From IMG/VR virus record IMGVR_UViG_3300044825_002344, positions 1-41,518 of that record: a stretch of DNA of 41,518 nucleotides; one strand, 5' to 3'. The notes beneath the pieces were generated by a model. The model made no database searches, was not told the origin of the DNA, and saw only the letters and a program-made list of their open reading frames with translations. The number at the start of each line of letters is the position of its first letter. The first letter of the stretch is position 1. Both the position numbers and the translations under genes were made by a program. This document shows positions 23,973 through 31,984 of the stretch, in pieces. This DNA is from a virus.

Positions 23973-24043
23973 GGCCCTGTAATTTAATGGTAAAATAATC
24001 GCCTTGTAAGCGATCATTCTCGGTTCAAATCCGAGCGGGGCCT
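23973..24043 (+). tRNA. tRNA-Thr (UGU)
   Basis: A 71-nt cloverleaf: acceptor GGCCCTG/CGGGGCC (with a U-G pair), anticodon arm ATCGC-CTTGTAA-GCGAT with anticodon UGU, T arm CTCGG-TTCAAAT-CCGAG, discriminator U. CCA is not encoded. The last base meets the stop codon of the minus-strand ORF at 24043. It reads ACA and other ACN codons. Confidence 0.92.
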
Positions 24044-24279
24044 TAATCAGTTAAACCAATATCAACATCTTCTGCTGGGTCGTAATCAGCGTCCTCTAGA
24101 ATCTTCAATAGGAAGTAATGGACACGCTCCACGACCCAACGCAGATCATCGTCGCTAACGTCGCACACAATGGCGTCTAGGCGCAACTCACGCGATGGCT
24201 GGCGTATGTGTTCAGCCAGCAGTTCAAGGGCCTTGTAGCGCCCCTTGTTGAGTTCGCCTAGCATCCCATCACAGTGCAA
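24043..24279 (-). CDS. Small hypothetical protein, 78 aa
   Basis: A helical, acidic product (YKALELLAEHIRQPSRELRL, then DDDLRWVVERVHYFLLKILE, then DADYDPAEDVDIGL). It overlaps the 3' end of the next upstream ORF by 11 bp and ends at the tRNA cluster. The compact overlap and amphipathic helices support it being real. No function is recognised. Confidence 0.5.
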   Translation of the reverse strand: MHCDGMLGELNKGRYKALELLAEHIRQPSRELRLDAIVCDVSDDDLRWVVERVHYFLLKILEDADYDPAEDVDIGLTD

Positions 24280-24511
24280 TGTTTACAGCTTCATCATCAG
24301 CGGGCTCATCAAGATTCTTTTTTAAAATATCAAGAATCTCCATGGCGCCTTGTACCTTTAAATAACCTTCTTTTGTGGTGATGAGGGCTGTTTCGGCTGC
24401 ACGGATATCATTTGCAAGCTTTGCAAGCTGTGCTTTCAACCCGTTTTCCAATTCTTCAATTTTTTCAAGCATGGTTTTAACGGCAGTGACAGAAGTATAC
24501 CTAAACTTCAC
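24269..24511 (-). CDS. Coiled-coil small protein, 80 aa
   Basis: Starts at a GTG overlapping the stop of the endolysin gene (GTGA), so it is coupled to it. The sequence is a coiled coil (MLEKIEELENGLKAQLAKLA, then NDIRAAETALITTKEGYLKV). Its position just after the endolysin suggests a lysis or virion accessory role, but no membrane segment is seen, which is against a holin. Confidence 0.6.
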   Translation of the reverse strand: MKFRYTSVTAVKTMLEKIEELENGLKAQLAKLANDIRAAETALITTKEGYLKVQGAMEILDILKKNLDEPADDEAVNIAL

Positions 24512-25758
24512 TTCCTGCGGAAGTCAATCCAACACCAGCCATTCGCACCGCCGCTGACAAAAAAACGCGGATTCATGTTTTTGAAGCTGTATTTAATGTT
24601 TTTACCAGCGACGGCACCTGTAGAGGCCCATCCGCCGTTGACAAGATCCAACTCGCCAAACGGATCCTGCACTAACCAATGCGTTTTGTCATAACCAGTA
24701 ATAACAACGAAGTGCCCGCCGCCAGTAGGGTGAGAAACAGTTCCATGATGAAGAATGCCGGCAACAACAGGGAGTCCCTTGTCAATTTGCTCTTTGACAT
24801 CTTGCTCATCCGCAGATAGCGTGAATTTAGCGTAAACGTCTAATTCTTCAAGGGCCTTGAAATGTGGCTCGCGGTGCGTCGTATCTCCGTATTTATTGAC
24901 GATTTTTAAATAGTCTAGGTCGTCGTTAATGCCAGGTACATCGAGATATCGCAGACACATGGCAATTGAACTGGTTTGACACTGGCGCCAGCCTTCTGGG
25001 CCATTGTCACGCTGGTAGAAGTAAGGAAAATTGCGGAGGTAACGCAGATCTCCCTGGATCGCATAAGGTTTAATACCAGTTTCGGTGAGCAGTCCGTCCC
25101 AGTGGGCGTCAAAAACCCACCACTTACCAAGGCCAAAACCAAGCTCAAGAAATGTGTGCTTATCCTTTCTGTCTAAAACCTTACATTCACGGATTGTCCG
25201 TCCCTGGTGAACCTTGGCTTTCTCATCGTTAGGTAGTTCAGCCGATGGGATTGGTTTTTTCTTAAGCCAAGTTTGCTGCTTGGAGGTAATGGTAATCATG
25301 CCAGTCTTAGGTGTCGGTGGATCTTGACAGAATAATTCAACTTCAGCCGAACGCCGACGATCTAACCCCGCTAAAACTTTGCCACCTGCTCCTTTATTCC
25401 AGCGTGGCAATTCCTCTTTTGCGACTGTATTTGGGTCTTCTTTGTTGTTTAAACGCTTTAATAACGTTGATTCCGCAAATGCACCTTCGCCGATGTTATA
25501 GACGAAGGATACTAAAGCGTCGAATTGAGTTTGGTTGAGAGGTGTTTTTGCATGACGAAGCACAGCTTGCTCAAATCGTTGCAGGTCTTTACGCAGAACA
25601 ACCTCAGCTTGCTGTTCAGTATATCGCTGCCCTGGCTTTACATCTGGACCAGTGTGGCCGTAGCCAATTGTTAAAACTCCAGCAGGGCAGATATAACTTG
25701 TCAATGACAGCCCCTCAAACGATTTAATTAAATCAACGCCAGCCTGCGATGTCTTCAT
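24508..25758 (-). CDS. Modular endolysin: GH24 muramidase plus C39-like cysteine peptidase
   Basis: A 416-aa enzyme with two cutting domains. Residues 1-145 are a GH24 lysozyme with the endolysin signature E-8aa-C-5aa-T: E15, C24, T30 in FEGLSLTSYICPAGVLTIGYGHT (E15 in FEG, T30 in LTIGYGH). Residues about 150-235 are a linker with SH3-like strands (KTGMITITSKQQTWLKK). Residues about 235-410 are a papain-like C39/NlpC-type peptidase: C260 (QCQTSSIAMCL), H349 (GGGHFVVITGYD), D365 (QDPFGE). It should hydrolyse both glycan and peptide bonds of peptidoglycan at lysis. Its neighbours downstream are coiled-coil and small genes. No signal peptide, so a holin is needed elsewhere. Confidence 0.9.
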   Translation of the reverse strand: MKTSQAGVDLIKSFEGLSLTSYICPAGVLTIGYGHTGPDVKPGQRYTEQQAEVVLRKDLQRFEQAVLRHAKTPLNQTQFDALVSFVYNIGEGAFAESTLLKRLNNKEDPNTVAKEELPRWNKGAGGKVLAGLDRRRSAEVELFCQDPPTPKTGMITITSKQQTWLKKKPIPSAELPNDEKAKVHQGRTIRECKVLDRKDKHTFLELGFGLGKWWVFDAHWDGLLTETGIKPYAIQGDLRYLRNFPYFYQRDNGPEGWRQCQTSSIAMCLRYLDVPGINDDLDYLKIVNKYGDTTHREPHFKALEELDVYAKFTLSADEQDVKEQIDKGLPVVAGILHHGTVSHPTGGGHFVVITGYDKTHWLVQDPFGELDLVNGGWASTGAVAGKNIKYSFKNMNPRFFVSGGANGWCWIDFRRK

Positions 25759-25776
25759 AGTAGTTTCATTTACGAT

Positions 25777-26484
25777 TTAACGTGCTTTGTCCCAAGCGCA
25801 GTGCGCTCTTTGACCATCTTGGAGCACATAATGGAAAAAGATATTGTGATAATAACAAGATTTTGCTTTTTTAAATAGACCTGCTTTCTCATAGGGCATG
25901 GGAGTTCTCTCGTGTGGCCTCTCTGCACCTTTGTATAAAATTCCATCACCTGGAGATAGATGAAGATCTTTCCATAACCCTGGCACCAAAATTTCGTTTT
26001 TATTTTCATCTGTATAAGTATCTGGCGTTTTAATACGGAAAGCCCAAGGTTCTTTTAAATCAGTAGAAACATGTACACTAACTGAAATTTCACACGCATC
26101 CCTGTCAACATGACGCTCAAGCCTCATGCCAGAACGATAAAACCTGTCGTAATAATAGGTATTGTAAAGTTTTCGGCCAATGATTTTTTCTAACTTTAAG
26201 CGTATCTCACTATGAATTGATCGGTATTGTGGGTGCCAATAACGTGCAGTGGACCCTTCTACTTGATTTTCTACAGGTAAATGCTCAAATTGATCTAATT
26301 TATTTCCCCAGTAATTTAACTGACCGCTAATTCTCGGGACAGGATGATATAACTCTCCTGCATTCCACAACTCTTTAATCACTAAATACCCGTTTTTTTC
26401 AAACTCTTCATTATGCGTCCACGCCGTTCCGGTGTTTTGTTTTTCAAGCAAATCAATCTGTTCTTCTGTCATTTTTTCTAACAT
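25777..26484 (-). CDS. 2-oxoglutarate/Fe(II)-dependent oxygenase-like protein
   Basis: Start at the ATG at 26484, supported by GAGG six nt upstream; an earlier ATG would overlap the upstream gene. The 235-aa product has H125-x-D127 (ERHVDRD), a beta-helix core with GDGILYKGAE, and H191 (RPHERT) as the likely distal Fe ligand. NIFFHYVLQDG completes the pattern of phage oxygenases with a YxG...H and FHYV ending. The N-terminal helix (MTEEQIDLLEKQ) and the middle (YYYDRFYRSGMRLE) fit the same family. It lies 7 bp after another oxygenase. Confidence 0.78.
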   Translation of the reverse strand: MLEKMTEEQIDLLEKQNTGTAWTHNEEFEKNGYLVIKELWNAGELYHPVPRISGQLNYWGNKLDQFEHLPVENQVEGSTARYWHPQYRSIHSEIRLKLEKIIGRKLYNTYYYDRFYRSGMRLERHVDRDACEISVSVHVSTDLKEPWAFRIKTPDTYTDENKNEILVPGLWKDLHLSPGDGILYKGAERPHERTPMPYEKAGLFKKAKSCYYHNIFFHYVLQDGQRAHCAWDKAR

Positions 26485-26491
26485 ATTTACC

Positions 26492-27112
26492 TCACTTCCA
26501 ACGGGGACCGACAGTCCACCCAACAAGAGATTTTCGAGTTCCTTTTGTAACTTTAAGAACCCTATGTTGAGTCCTAGAGTCGAATAGAATCATGGTACCC
26601 CTTTTACGTGGTGCCATGTAACTTTTATTCGATTCGTCTAAAAGTTGCAGGTTACCTCCAGCATAATCATCTTCATGAGAAAGCTGAAGGACAAAAGAAA
26701 GTTTGCGTACAAGTTCAATGTTTTCATTTAAGAAATCTTGAGCCAATCCTTCTTGACGATTTCCAACGCTTACAGGTTTGTACTGCGTTGCAATCCCTGC
26801 ATCGTTGTGCCAACCGTAAAATTGACCGACATCGTATTTAGTAAACTGCATCGATTCACCGTCAATGCAGCGTAAATCATATAAAAAATTCTCTCGATTA
26901 GCGCGTTCAATGTAGTGCCAAATAAATCCACCTACCCAATGCGTAGTTGGAATCCAAGCATTTTGCGAATTTCTTTTGTCTTTGTTAAGGGCATCTCCGT
27001 GCAATTTAGAGTCACCCATCTGCTCATCAAATTTTGACGTTAAGTCCCGTTCTATGATGTCTACTACGTCTTCGGGCAGGTCGGTAAAATACCAAATCGA
27101 TTGAAATGCCAT
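26492..27112 (-). CDS. 2-oxoglutarate/Fe(II)-dependent prolyl 4-hydroxylase-like oxygenase (PiuC type)
   Basis: A 206-aa PKHD/P4H-type protein. H102-x-D104 (WHNDAG), H183 (TQHRVLKVTKGTR) and R193 complete the Fe and 2-oxoglutarate set. LQLSHEDDYAGGNLQLLDE and RGTMILFDSR are the usual strands. It is close in shape to PiuC-like hydroxylases of cyanophages. An inverted repeat at 27121-27145 and a TTGACA element are right upstream, so transcription may be regulated. It starts a two-gene unit with the second oxygenase. Confidence 0.9.
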   Translation of the reverse strand: MAFQSIWYFTDLPEDVVDIIERDLTSKFDEQMGDSKLHGDALNKDKRNSQNAWIPTTHWVGGFIWHYIERANRENFLYDLRCIDGESMQFTKYDVGQFYGWHNDAGIATQYKPVSVGNRQEGLAQDFLNENIELVRKLSFVLQLSHEDDYAGGNLQLLDESNKSYMAPRKRGTMILFDSRTQHRVLKVTKGTRKSLVGWTVGPRWK

Positions 27113-27120
27113 GTGCGACC

Positions 27121-27145
27121 GATGTACTTGACGGAATTGTACATC
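27121..27145. repeat. Perfect 7-bp inverted repeat, operator-like
   Basis: GATGTAC (27121-27127) and GTACATC (27139-27145) are separated by 11 nt, in the 53-bp gap before the minus-strand oxygenase genes. It lies between the start codon and the possible promoter at 27146-27174, which is where a repressor or attenuator would act. The half-site shares GTACAT with the palindrome at 12170-12251. Confidence 0.5.
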
Positions 27146-27174
27146 AGTCTTAAGAGCACGGCAACTTATGTCAA
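27146..27174 (-). promoter_or_regulatory. Possible sigma-70 promoter upstream of the oxygenase genes
   Basis: On the minus strand, consensus TTGACA (27174-27169) is followed by 17 bp and AAGACT (27151-27146), which matches TATAAT at only three positions. The -35 overlaps the stop of the upstream gene. The inverted repeat at 27121-27145 begins right after the -10. Weak -10, so only suggestive. Confidence 0.35.
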
Positions 27175-27566
27175 GAATCTGTCAAGACCCAAGTTTGATT
27201 TTCTTCGTCCCAGACATAAAACAAACCAGCGTTGATTTGCGCTTCCGTAAGAACGGGAGGATCGCCTATGGGAGATACCCATTCACCTGTAGACTCATTT
27301 AAAACCCAACTATTAAAAGGCTGAGAGGCTATAAACGCATCTAGCTGTTCATCGTAAATCATCCCTATTCCAGCATAATTTTTTCTAAACGGTGTTCCAC
27401 CATTCACGTGAATTCCACTGCGCGTGTTATAGCTAGTTCTTTTGCAGGTTTGTCCCACAAAATTTCCGTAATGTTCTTCCCAGTCAATCCCATCTTCGCC
27501 TTCGTCTTTACCAACGATTACATGGGTGACAATATTGTTTTCATCTAAAAACGCGTAATGAGCCAT
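27171..27566 (-). CDS. Conserved cyanophage/marine phage protein, 131 aa
   Basis: The ORF could run from 27656, but the conserved product starts at ATG 27566 (MAHYAFLDENNIVTHVIVG), 4 bp below the upstream gene. The pattern DEGEDGIDWEEHYGNFVGQT, CKRTSYNTRSG, PFRKNYAGIGMIYDE is a widespread marine-phage family often found near fibres. It likely forms a small virion or adaptor domain. The C-terminal part carries PFNSWVLNESTGEWVSPIGD. No enzymatic motif. Confidence 0.8.
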   Translation of the reverse strand: MAHYAFLDENNIVTHVIVGKDEGEDGIDWEEHYGNFVGQTCKRTSYNTRSGIHVNGGTPFRKNYAGIGMIYDEQLDAFIASQPFNSWVLNESTGEWVSPIGDPPVLTEAQINAGLFYVWDEENQTWVLTDS

Positions 27567-27570
27567 TTGA

Positions 27571-28458
27571 TTAAGTCCAAGAAACGCTTCCAGTTCCAGC
27601 AGTGATTTGAGATACGCTGTCACCCCCGATGGACGATGTGCTGATTGTAAGCCCACCCCCAGGATTTGAAATTATATACGCATTTGGATACCTTAAAACA
27701 ACAAAACCCGAACCACCAGTACCTGTATTAACTGGAGCAGGGCCCACCAAAGGACTTGAATAACCGCCGCCTCCGCCCCCAGTATTAACCTGGCCGTTTG
27801 TGGCACTGACACCAGGGCCGCTTGGTGCATTGTAGTATGAGCCATCTCCACCTCCCCCTGTTCCGCCGAAACCACGCATAGGAGCACCAACGCCAGCAGC
27901 ACCACCGCCGCCACCACCCGCTCTAGTGACAGAGCTACCAGTAATCGAAGATGAAATACCTGGGCCACCGTTACCAGCCGCTCCTCCTGTTGGACTGGCG
28001 GTGCCGGGACTGCCTGACCCTCCAGCACCACCTCCGCCACCGCCACCTCTTGGAAGCACAGGTGCACCGGCTCCGCCTGGGAAACCTTGTCCTGGAATAC
28101 CTGCTCCGCCGGAAGTTCCAGGCCCGCTACCACCGCCGCCCGAGCCTCCATCTTGAAACGGTGGACTCGATGAATCTCCACCGCCGGTAGCCACTACTGG
28201 ACCAAAAACAGACGGAGACCCACTTCCACTAGTAGGGGTAAAGCCCGTAGCCCCGCCTCCTCCTCCTACCGTTACAGTGTAATTTGTGTTTGTAGATATA
28301 AGAACAGTACTTTCTAAATATCCTCCCGCTCCTCCACCGCCTGTTCCATTGTTTGCAGAACCACCAAATCCACTTCCTCCACCAGCAATAACAAGATACT
28401 GCGTAGTAAACGAAGGACTCTTTTCGCCCCCTCCCAACAGTAATTGAATGAGTGACAT
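27571..28458 (-). CDS. Glycine-rich tail fibre / adhesin
   Basis: A 295-aa protein of about 40% glycine by eye. It has TQYLVIAGGGSGFGGS near the start, then many GGGG runs and loops such as GGPGISSSITGSSVTRAGG. This is the polyglycine-II sandwich design of tail adhesins, as in T4-like phage S16 gp38. Its start overlaps the stop of the upstream fibre gene by one base. It is probably a receptor-binding tip for the fibre at 28458-29498. Confidence 0.75.
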   Translation of the reverse strand: MSLIQLLLGGGEKSPSFTTQYLVIAGGGSGFGGSANNGTGGGGAGGYLESTVLISTNTNYTVTVGGGGGATGFTPTSGSGSPSVFGPVVATGGGDSSSPPFQDGGSGGGGSGPGTSGGAGIPGQGFPGGAGAPVLPRGGGGGGGAGGSGSPGTASPTGGAAGNGGPGISSSITGSSVTRAGGGGGGAAGVGAPMRGFGGTGGGGDGSYYNAPSGPGVSATNGQVNTGGGGGGYSSPLVGPAPVNTGTGGSGFVVLRYPNAYIISNPGGGLTISTSSIGGDSVSQITAGTGSVSWT

Positions 28459-29498
28459 CAGGTTAAACCCGCTCCACTGATTACAAACGTATTACTAGCA
28501 ACACAAAGGATTGTAGCAATACCGTACTGGGCTAGTGTGCGGTTACCGGTGTTTGCGGTGCCTGCTTGACGCAGAGTAACACTGCTGCCTTGTGTGATCG
28601 TCTGGCTGCTACCACTATTGTTGTACACACTAACCACATCACCAACCGAAAAGACGCCGGCCGGCACTGTGACTCCACCTGTCGTGATACTAATGTGTTT
28701 ACCAAGATCACTCGCGATAAGACTATACGAAGTTGTTTGGCTGTTTTGTGGAATTGCGCGCACATTACCAGCCGTATCCGATACTGTGGTAGATGCCCTG
28801 ATTGCTCCTGTAACATCTAACGCAACGCCGGGACTGGTATTAGCTATTCCTACTCGGTTGTTAACCGCGTCAACGTAAAATGTGCTTGTATCGACAGTTA
28901 AATTTCCGTTTGAATCTATCGATAATCGAACGCTACCATTGGTCGAAATTGCTATTTGATCAGCACCTGGGCTGTAAATACCTGTATTCGGATCTGTAGT
29001 CCAGCTAAACGAAGGAGAGGAAGCGCTTCCTAAACTAACAGATTCAACTTGACCTGCCGAGTCAATACGGAGTCGCTCAGTGCCTGCTGTTGTGAAAGAA
29101 ATCTGGTTGGCACCAGAGTTATAAATGCCTGTATCTAGGTCACTGTCAAATGTAATGCTTGGTACCGATGCAGTGCCGCTCGGGAAATTAGCACCAACGT
29201 TTACATAGTCAGCCCCAGCAAGAATTACGCCAAAGAATGACTGTCCTGTTCCAGGAGCCGCACTAAAAATAATATTTCCGCCACTTAACCTAAAGCCACT
29301 AACGCCACTTGGGTCCGGCTTTTGAACAACACCATTAACAGAAATTAAACACTGTGACTCGTTCAATGGTTGCGGAACTGGCGCAACACCATTTACTAGC
29401 AGCGGAAACGACGTAGTTACACCATTAAAACTGCCAGAAATATTGTCAATATTCCGGTAGGTTGGAAATGCAACCTGAAGATCGTTACCTAAGTACAT
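28458..29498 (-). CDS. Tail fibre protein with shared attachment and SPGADQ modules
   Basis: A 346-aa fibre. The N-terminal about 110 residues (NIDNISGSFNGVTTSFPLL, CLISVNGVVQKPDPSG, QSFFGVILAGADYV) match the module at 7007-7696. Two modules of the type LDTGIYNSGANQISF and DPNTGIYSPGADQIA then follow, as in the fibre at 8884-10293. The C-terminal part is a beta domain (SSYSLIASDLGKHISITT, SSQTITQGSSVTLRQ). It is coupled to the Gly-rich adhesin by a one-base overlap. It probably builds the shaft. Confidence 0.82.
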   Translation of the reverse strand: MYLGNDLQVAFPTYRNIDNISGSFNGVTTSFPLLVNGVAPVPQPLNESQCLISVNGVVQKPDPSGVSGFRLSGGNIIFSAAPGTGQSFFGVILAGADYVNVGANFPSGTASVPSITFDSDLDTGIYNSGANQISFTTAGTERLRIDSAGQVESVSLGSASSPSFSWTTDPNTGIYSPGADQIAISTNGSVRLSIDSNGNLTVDTSTFYVDAVNNRVGIANTSPGVALDVTGAIRASTTVSDTAGNVRAIPQNSQTTSYSLIASDLGKHISITTGGVTVPAGVFSVGDVVSVYNNSGSSQTITQGSSVTLRQAGTANTGNRTLAQYGIATILCVASNTFVISGAGLT

Positions 29499-29504
29499 CG
29501 CTGC

Positions 29505-29879
29505 TTAAACTTTTCCTTCTTTTATTGTATTCGGGCCAGACGTAGAAGGTGCTACAGGCCACTTAACTTTATCAGGAGAATAAGCTCCAAACGTTTGAGG
29601 GATATCGCGAAGGATTTGACGATACCTAGACCACTCATGCTGATCCACGGTTGAACCGGGGGTCATCGTCCAGTCAGTAGTTTTGAGCAAAAAATCGCGT
29701 TTCTTTTTTACAATCTCCCAGTTCGCATCTGGCTGAGTCAGAATTGTATTTTCAAAAGCAAACTGCTGAAGAGAATCGATCTCCTTTTGCAGTGCTTTTG
29801 TTTTTTGTTCAAAATACGCATTTAACTCGTTAATCCGCTGTTCAAGCAGCGCGATATCACCAACAACTGTTAGAGACAT
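29505..29879 (-). CDS. Tail assembly chaperone-like protein with N-terminal coiled coil
   Basis: An N-terminal coiled coil (LEQRINELNAYFEQKTKALQ, KEIDSLQQF) is followed by the phage tail assembly chaperone motif: KKKRDFLLKTTDWTMTPGS, then WSRYRQILRDIPQTFG and a terminal WP. It is the second copy of this motif in the window (the other at 4564-5058), also next to fibres. It probably helps fold or attach the neighbouring fibres. Confidence 0.75.
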   Translation of the reverse strand: MSLTVVGDIALLEQRINELNAYFEQKTKALQKEIDSLQQFAFENTILTQPDANWEIVKKKRDFLLKTTDWTMTPGSTVDQHEWSRYRQILRDIPQTFGAYSPDKVKWPVAPSTSGPNTIKEGKV

Positions 29880-29881
29880 GA

Positions 29882-30226
29882 TTACGGAGTCTGCTCAAGG
29901 TAGCTAATGGCAACATCTAAAGCAGTGCTAGTATCGCTGCGTGCGCGTAAAACATCACTGGATTCAAGAATTACTTTATTACCAGAGATAAGCTCTAGGG
30001 AAGATCCTGCAGGAACAGGCGCATTCCGAATCAGGTAAACATCGTCACCGGTATTAGTGACCACATAAACATCGACGTTGGCGCTCGTCCCAGTCTTGTT
30101 GGAGACCAATATGCTCAGGATGATTAAAGTAGCAGTCGAACCTGCCGTTAAGACATTGGTTGTGCTGTTGCTGACGGCATCTGTAACCAAGCTTGACTTG
30201 GTATCCATTTTAAAAGTATTGGCCAT
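29882..30226 (-). CDS. Small virion protein, beta-rich, 114 aa
   Basis: The product (VSNSTTNVLTAGSTATLIIL, LVSNKTGTSANVDVYVVTNT, VPAGSSLELISGNKVILES) has the pattern of conserved cyanophage small structural proteins. It is 2 bp below its upstream neighbour. No catalytic motif; the role is inferred from the fibre cluster. Confidence 0.7.
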   Translation of the reverse strand: MANTFKMDTKSSLVTDAVSNSTTNVLTAGSTATLIILSILVSNKTGTSANVDVYVVTNTGDDVYLIRNAPVPAGSSLELISGNKVILESSDVLRARSDTSTALDVAISYLEQTP

Positions 30227-30227
30227 A

Positions 30228-30632
30228 TCAGCTTAAGGCGACAATAAGAGCAATGTTTTCGGTGGAAGTAAAAGTACCCGTCACAGTCATGCTACCTGCA
30301 ATGGATATGTTTCCAGGGATGGTGATTGCACCAGATGTATCTATTGTAAGCCTAGCAACACCACCAGTTACCAAGGCAATTTGATCAGAGCCAGGACTAA
30401 TAATACCTGTATTTGGATCACCTGCAAATTTAAGGGCGCAACTACTTAATGATCCAGGGGAAAATGCAGAATTAACGCCACTTTCAAGCATCAGCGGATA
30501 TCCGCCAGCCTGAACAGCGTCGTGAACAACACATGTATTCTTGGTTAGGTCAACTGTAACCTCTCCAACAGCACCAATGAAGGATGCGGTTTCCGCAGAT
30601 GTGCCGCGCCTGAACTGTACTTGTGTGGCCAT
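30228..30632 (-). CDS. Fibre head-type protein with one SPGADQ-like module
   Basis: A 134-aa protein. The N-terminus (MATQVQFRRGTSAETASF, VGEVTVDLTKNTCVVHD) is the common major-tropism-type fibre N-terminal domain. One DPNTGIISPGSDQIALVTGG module and a short C-terminal strand set follow. It is short relative to full fibres and may be an adaptor or truncated fibre. It is 4 bp from the long fibre upstream. Confidence 0.7.
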   Translation of the reverse strand: MATQVQFRRGTSAETASFIGAVGEVTVDLTKNTCVVHDAVQAGGYPLMLESGVNSAFSPGSLSSCALKFAGDPNTGIISPGSDQIALVTGGVARLTIDTSGAITIPGNISIAGSMTVTGTFTSTENIALIVALS

Positions 30633-30636
30633 TTAC

Positions 30637-31983
30637 TTATCCTAAAGCAACTGCAATGGCAGTGGCGAAATCTTGTGTGGAAATAGTACCATTTTCATTT
30701 GGTACAGTCATTGTTCGGACAGTCCCAGTTGAAACACCTGAGCACTCAAATGCCAACTTTTTAGTGTTGTCAGTGTTATCACTTACGCGGAAGGTTGAGT
30801 CACTAAAATCAGATGGTAACGTTGATGTATCTAAAAGAACTGTACCGCTAGCGTCGGGAAGAGTAATCGTGCGGTCTGCAGAAGCATTTGTAGCCGTTAA
30901 AACAGTCTCAAACGCATCAACAGAACTGCCCTCAAAGGTGATTCCATTGGAATCTAATACCAAGCTATTTGCTGTTCCTAGCGATCCGATGTAAATCGCA
31001 GAAGAAGTTAGCGATAATAACCCAGCAATTGTGGTTGCTGAGCTACCCAAGGCGACCGCTGTACTACCGATTGTGATGCTGGAATTCTGCAGTTGGCTAT
31101 TTGGAATATTGCTTGTACCAAACTCACCTGTTGTGTTGTTATAAGTGAGACCCGATCCAACAGCGACACTTAAACTTGTCAGCAGGGCAACGGTGCCAGA
31201 CGCATCAGGGAAAAGGATAGACCGATCGGCGGTTGGATTAACAACTTGCAATGTCGTTTCATTGCCATCGACAGAACTGCCTTCAAAAACAATGCCAGTG
31301 GTGTCAATCGTAATCGAGCCAGAAGCACCTACGGTGCCTACGCTAATGAAACTACTGGCGGTATAGCTGGTGATATCCAGGGCAGTAACAGTGCTTCCAA
31401 GAGAAACCGCAGTGCTTCCGAAAGTAATAGAGCTGTTTGCCAGTTGGGTATTCGGAATTGCGTTTGTGCCAAATTGACCAGTCGTGTTGTTATAAGTTAA
31501 ACCTGAACCAACAGCGACACTAAAGTGCGCCCTAACTTCAGATGCGGAAGGCCCTGTATAAGTAATAACACCTGTGCTGTTGTCGTAGCTTAACGATCCA
31601 TCTCCACCACTATCTGTAACAGATAACTGCTGCCTAATGTTAGACGAAGTGACAACGCTGTATGTAAAAACACCCGTTGTACTGTTATACGCCAGGCTAC
31701 CAAAACCTGTCCCACTATTGGCAGCACTGAAATGAGCCCTTACCTCTGTTGCTGAAGGCCCGGTATAAGTTATAACGCCAGTGGTGTTGTTATAGCTTAA
31801 AGACCCATCACCGCCTGAATCTGTGACAGAAATAGCCTGCCTACTGCGTGTATCAGTGTAATAAAGATTACTGCCCTCAGTTAAATCATTTGTAGTATTT
31901 CCCGCGAAGTCCAGCTTATCTGTAGGAGTCAGTAGCTCCTGAAATAAGCCGTTAATCAGTACAATCGCTTTTCTGGTTGCCAT
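30637..31983 (-). CDS. Repetitive long tail fibre
   Basis: A 448-aa fibre with two sets of repeats. SDSGGDGSLSYNNTTGVITY and VRAHFSAAN repeat in the first third. A long unit of about 115 residues (SVAVGSGLTYNNTTGQFGTN, SSITFGSTAVSLGSTV, GIVFEGSSVDGNETTLQ, ADRSILFPDASGTVALL) occurs twice. The C-terminus (FRVSDNTDNTKKLAFECSG, RTMTVPNENGTISTQ) is a phage fibre end. It is probably a trimeric shaft. The start ATG is 1 bp below the upstream gene. The repeats could expand or contract by recombination. Confidence 0.85.
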   Translation of the reverse strand: MATRKAIVLINGLFQELLTPTDKLDFAGNTTNDLTEGSNLYYTDTRSRQAISVTDSGGDGSLSYNNTTGVITYTGPSATEVRAHFSAANSGTGFGSLAYNSTTGVFTYSVVTSSNIRQQLSVTDSGGDGSLSYDNSTGVITYTGPSASEVRAHFSVAVGSGLTYNNTTGQFGTNAIPNTQLANSSITFGSTAVSLGSTVTALDITSYTASSFISVGTVGASGSITIDTTGIVFEGSSVDGNETTLQVVNPTADRSILFPDASGTVALLTSLSVAVGSGLTYNNTTGEFGTSNIPNSQLQNSSITIGSTAVALGSSATTIAGLLSLTSSAIYIGSLGTANSLVLDSNGITFEGSSVDAFETVLTATNASADRTITLPDASGTVLLDTSTLPSDFSDSTFRVSDNTDNTKKLAFECSGVSTGTVRTMTVPNENGTISTQDFATAIAVALG

Positions 31984-31984
31984 A

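Noticed and set aside
23805-24017. Minus-strand ORF of 70 aa over the tRNA cluster
   Set aside because: It is the translation of the tRNA genes on the other strand; the cloverleaf structures explain the sequence fully.
23822-24043. tRNA cluster as a prophage attachment site
   Set aside because: There is no integrase nearby and the tRNA genes are complete with no duplicated 3' ends; a lytic lifestyle fits better.
27121-27145. NtcA or cyanobacterial LexA box at the inverted repeat
   Set aside because: NtcA needs GTA-N8-TAC and cyanobacterial LexA boxes have close half-sites; here the spacing is much longer.
27926-28190. Plus-strand proline-rich frames opposite the glycine-rich fibre
   Set aside because: They are the reverse complement of GGN-rich codons and have no support of their own.
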